This document shows positions 59,264-60,339 of a DNA stretch of 60,339 nt, in pieces. The position numbers were made by a program, and so were the translations under genes. Numbering within the stretch: position 1 is the first letter of the stretch; every line of letters starts with the position of its first letter. Under the pieces are notes generated by a model. The model did not search any database. It was not told where the DNA came from and worked only from the letters and a program-made list of their open reading frames with translations. The stretch comes from JBEKIK01 sp050013075. GTDB lineage: Bacteria; Planctomycetota; Planctomycetia; Pirellulales; Thermoguttaceae. Location of the stretch: NCBI GenBank assembly GCA_050013075.1, contig JBEKFZ010000016.1, forward strand, positions 1-60,339. The letters run 5' to 3'.

Positions 59264-60154
59264 GTGGCCGAAAAATTTCACGGACTGTTCCCGGCATTGG
59301 TCACACCCATGACGGCCGATGAACAAGTCGATCATAAAACTCTGGCCGATTTTATCGATTACCTGATCGAGGAAGGCGGCGTGCACGGCATTATCCCCTT
59401 GGGCAGCACCGGCGAATACTACGCCCTTTCGGCCCAGGAACGCTCGGACGTGCTCAGAACCACGATCCAAACCGTTGCCGGGCGCGTGCCCGTGGTCGCC
59501 GGGGCCAATGCCGGATCGACCCGCGACGTGGTGCAGTATTGCCGGGAGGCGGAAAAATTGGGGGCGGCGGGGGTGCTCTTGGCCCCGCCGTATTATTCCC
59601 TGCCCAGAGACGACGAACTAGTCGCGCATTTCCGCGCGGCGAGCGACGCCGTCGGCATTCCGATCATGCTCTACAACTATCCCGGGCGGACCGGAGTGGA
59701 CATGCAGCCCGATCTGATCGAACGCCTGGCCGAGCTGAAACAAGTGCGATACGTCAAGGAGAGCACCGGCGACATCAGGCGCATCAGCGAAATCATTCGC
59801 CGACTGGGCGATAGGATCACGGTGTTTTGCGGGTGCGACACCATCGCCTTGGAAAGCCTGCTTTTGGGTACGCCCGGCTGGGTGAGCGGCTCGGCCAACG
59901 TACTGCCGCGTGAGCACGTGGAGATATATCGAATTGCCGTGGAAAAGCAAGACTTTTTGGGCGCAAAGGCGCCGTTTTATAAATTGATGGCGTTTTTGGC
60001 CCTGGCCGAGGGCGGCGGAAAGTACACGCAGTACGTCAAGGCCGGATGCGGCCTGACCGGACATCCGGTCGGCCCGCCCCGCCGGCCGCTTTTGCCCATC
60101 GGAGCAGAGGAAATGGCCCTGTTGAAAAAAGCGATCGCCGAAGTCCGCCGGTAA
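59264..60154 (+). CDS. dapA: Dihydrodipicolinate synthase/N-acetylneuraminate lyase family protein
   Basis: A 296-residue class I aldolase. The start is GTG at 59264 with TAGGAGA upstream. Visible are PLGSTGEYYALS for the GTTGE pyruvate-binding motif, Tyr137 in LYNYPGRTGV, and the Schiff-base Lys165 in YVKESTGD. In true DapA the motif is usually GTTGES; here GSTGEY is found, so another pyruvate aldol or lyase reaction, for example on sugar acids or sialic acid, is possible. It diverges from pduS and stands alone. The lysine-pathway assignment is therefore tentative. Confidence 0.85.
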   Translation: MAEKFHGLFPALVTPMTADEQVDHKTLADFIDYLIEEGGVHGIIPLGSTGEYYALSAQERSDVLRTTIQTVAGRVPVVAGANAGSTRDVVQYCREAEKLGAAGVLLAPPYYSLPRDDELVAHFRAASDAVGIPIMLYNYPGRTGVDMQPDLIERLAELKQVRYVKESTGDIRRISEIIRRLGDRITVFCGCDTIALESLLLGTPGWVSGSANVLPREHVEIYRIAVEKQDFLGAKAPFYKLMAFLALAEGGGKYTQYVKAGCGLTGHPVGPPRRPLLPIGAEEMALLKKAIAEVRR

Positions 60155-60179
60155 GAGTGAATAAGAGTAAAATTCGATC

Positions 60180-60269
60180 GCCATTTTTACCTAGCCCAGA
60201 TTTTTAATTGCAATTATTACCTAGTTCGGGTTTTTAATTGCCATTTTTACTTAGCCCAGGCGTTTAGAG
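60180..60269. repeat. Three degenerate 30-bp tandem units
   Basis: Units start at 60180, 60210 and 60240 with the pattern GCCATTTTTACCTAGCCCAG then ATTTTTAATT. The units are directly abutting with exact 30-base spacing and several substitutions, and the third decays at its end. Confidence 0.85.
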
Positions 60270-60304
60270 ATCGTCCACCTTTTGTGGCAATATGGATAAC
60301 ATTG

Positions 60305-60323
60305 TTAAGCCCAAAGGGCTTAA
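60305..60323. repeat. Palindrome TTAAGCCCAAAGGGCTTAA
   Basis: A perfect 19-base palindrome at the right edge of the window, followed by a segment ending CAGCCCAGGG. It resembles other small dispersed palindromes here. Confidence 0.75.
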
Positions 60324-60339
60324 ATATGACAGCCCAGGG

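Noticed and set aside
60180..60269. Possible CRISPR array
   Set aside because: The 30-base units touch each other with no spacers between them and differ in sequence; there are no cas genes.

Overview
The window looks like chromosomal DNA of a planctomycete, most likely from the Phycisphaerae side of the phylum. The reasons are a fused SecDF, a TPR protein ending in two RNA-polymerase-alpha C-terminal domains, separate CoaB and CoaC genes, a PEP-CTERM surface protein, a PduS/PduT microcompartment pair, a lipoprotein joining a phosphoesterase-like domain to a multihaem cytochrome, many secreted glycosidases, and intergenic DNA full of dispersed palindromic repeats. This assignment is inference from gene content; no rRNA gene is present.

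Layout. 1-7.2 kb: the 3' part of proS, a DUF4416 gene, a GH78 alpha-L-rhamnosidase on the minus strand, a short truncated-looking ORF and the phosphoesterase/tetrahaem lipoprotein. 7.3-14.4 kb: a frameshifted and truncated dinD, then the minus-strand export/tRNA-modification set tgt-yajC-secDF, the TPR/alpha-CTD protein and tRNA-Thr(CGT). 14.6-25.8 kb: a plus-strand pectin and rhamnogalacturonan cluster (GH2-CE12 fusion, GH28, CE12 esterase, GH106 rhamnosidase, GH35-like enzyme). 26.0-38.4 kb: a probable integrated island between a 20-bp fragment of a tRNA gene and an intact tRNA-Arg(CCG). It carries two ClpB-D2-like AAA+ ATPases, a single-pass membrane protein, a giant Sel1-repeat protein, two TPR proteins, a tandem pair of small secreted proteins and a TPR pseudogene. 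38.6-43.4 kb: clpB and dnaK. 43.9-49.6 kb: pheA, then the housekeeping run tpiA-secG-yicC-gmk-rpoZ-coaC-coaB. 50.1-52.9 kb: a PEP-CTERM protein with a strong promoter, a long structured-looking leader and a terminator. 52.9-53.3 kb: a nest of inverted repeats in which one small element has inserted into the arm of another. 53.5-60.3 kb: a CBS/CorC membrane protein, then a minus-strand pduS-pduT-hicB-ackA group, then a DapA-family gene and degenerate tandem repeats.

How the parts may work together. The secreted enzymes would strip acetyl groups, galacturonate, galactose and rhamnose from pectin. Rhamnose can feed a planctomycete-type microcompartment pathway, and the PduS/PduT/AckA set fits the redox and ATP-yielding end of such a pathway. 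The enzymes between these two ends are not in the window. The best candidate for an undescribed system is the 27.2-33.4 kb operon. It pairs a soluble ClpB-like ATPase that keeps the tyrosine pore loop with a membrane-anchored ATPase whose pore loop is altered. A single-pass connector and a Sel1 scaffold complete it. The last three genes overlap by ATGA, so the products are probably made in fixed ratio and may form one envelope-spanning complex.
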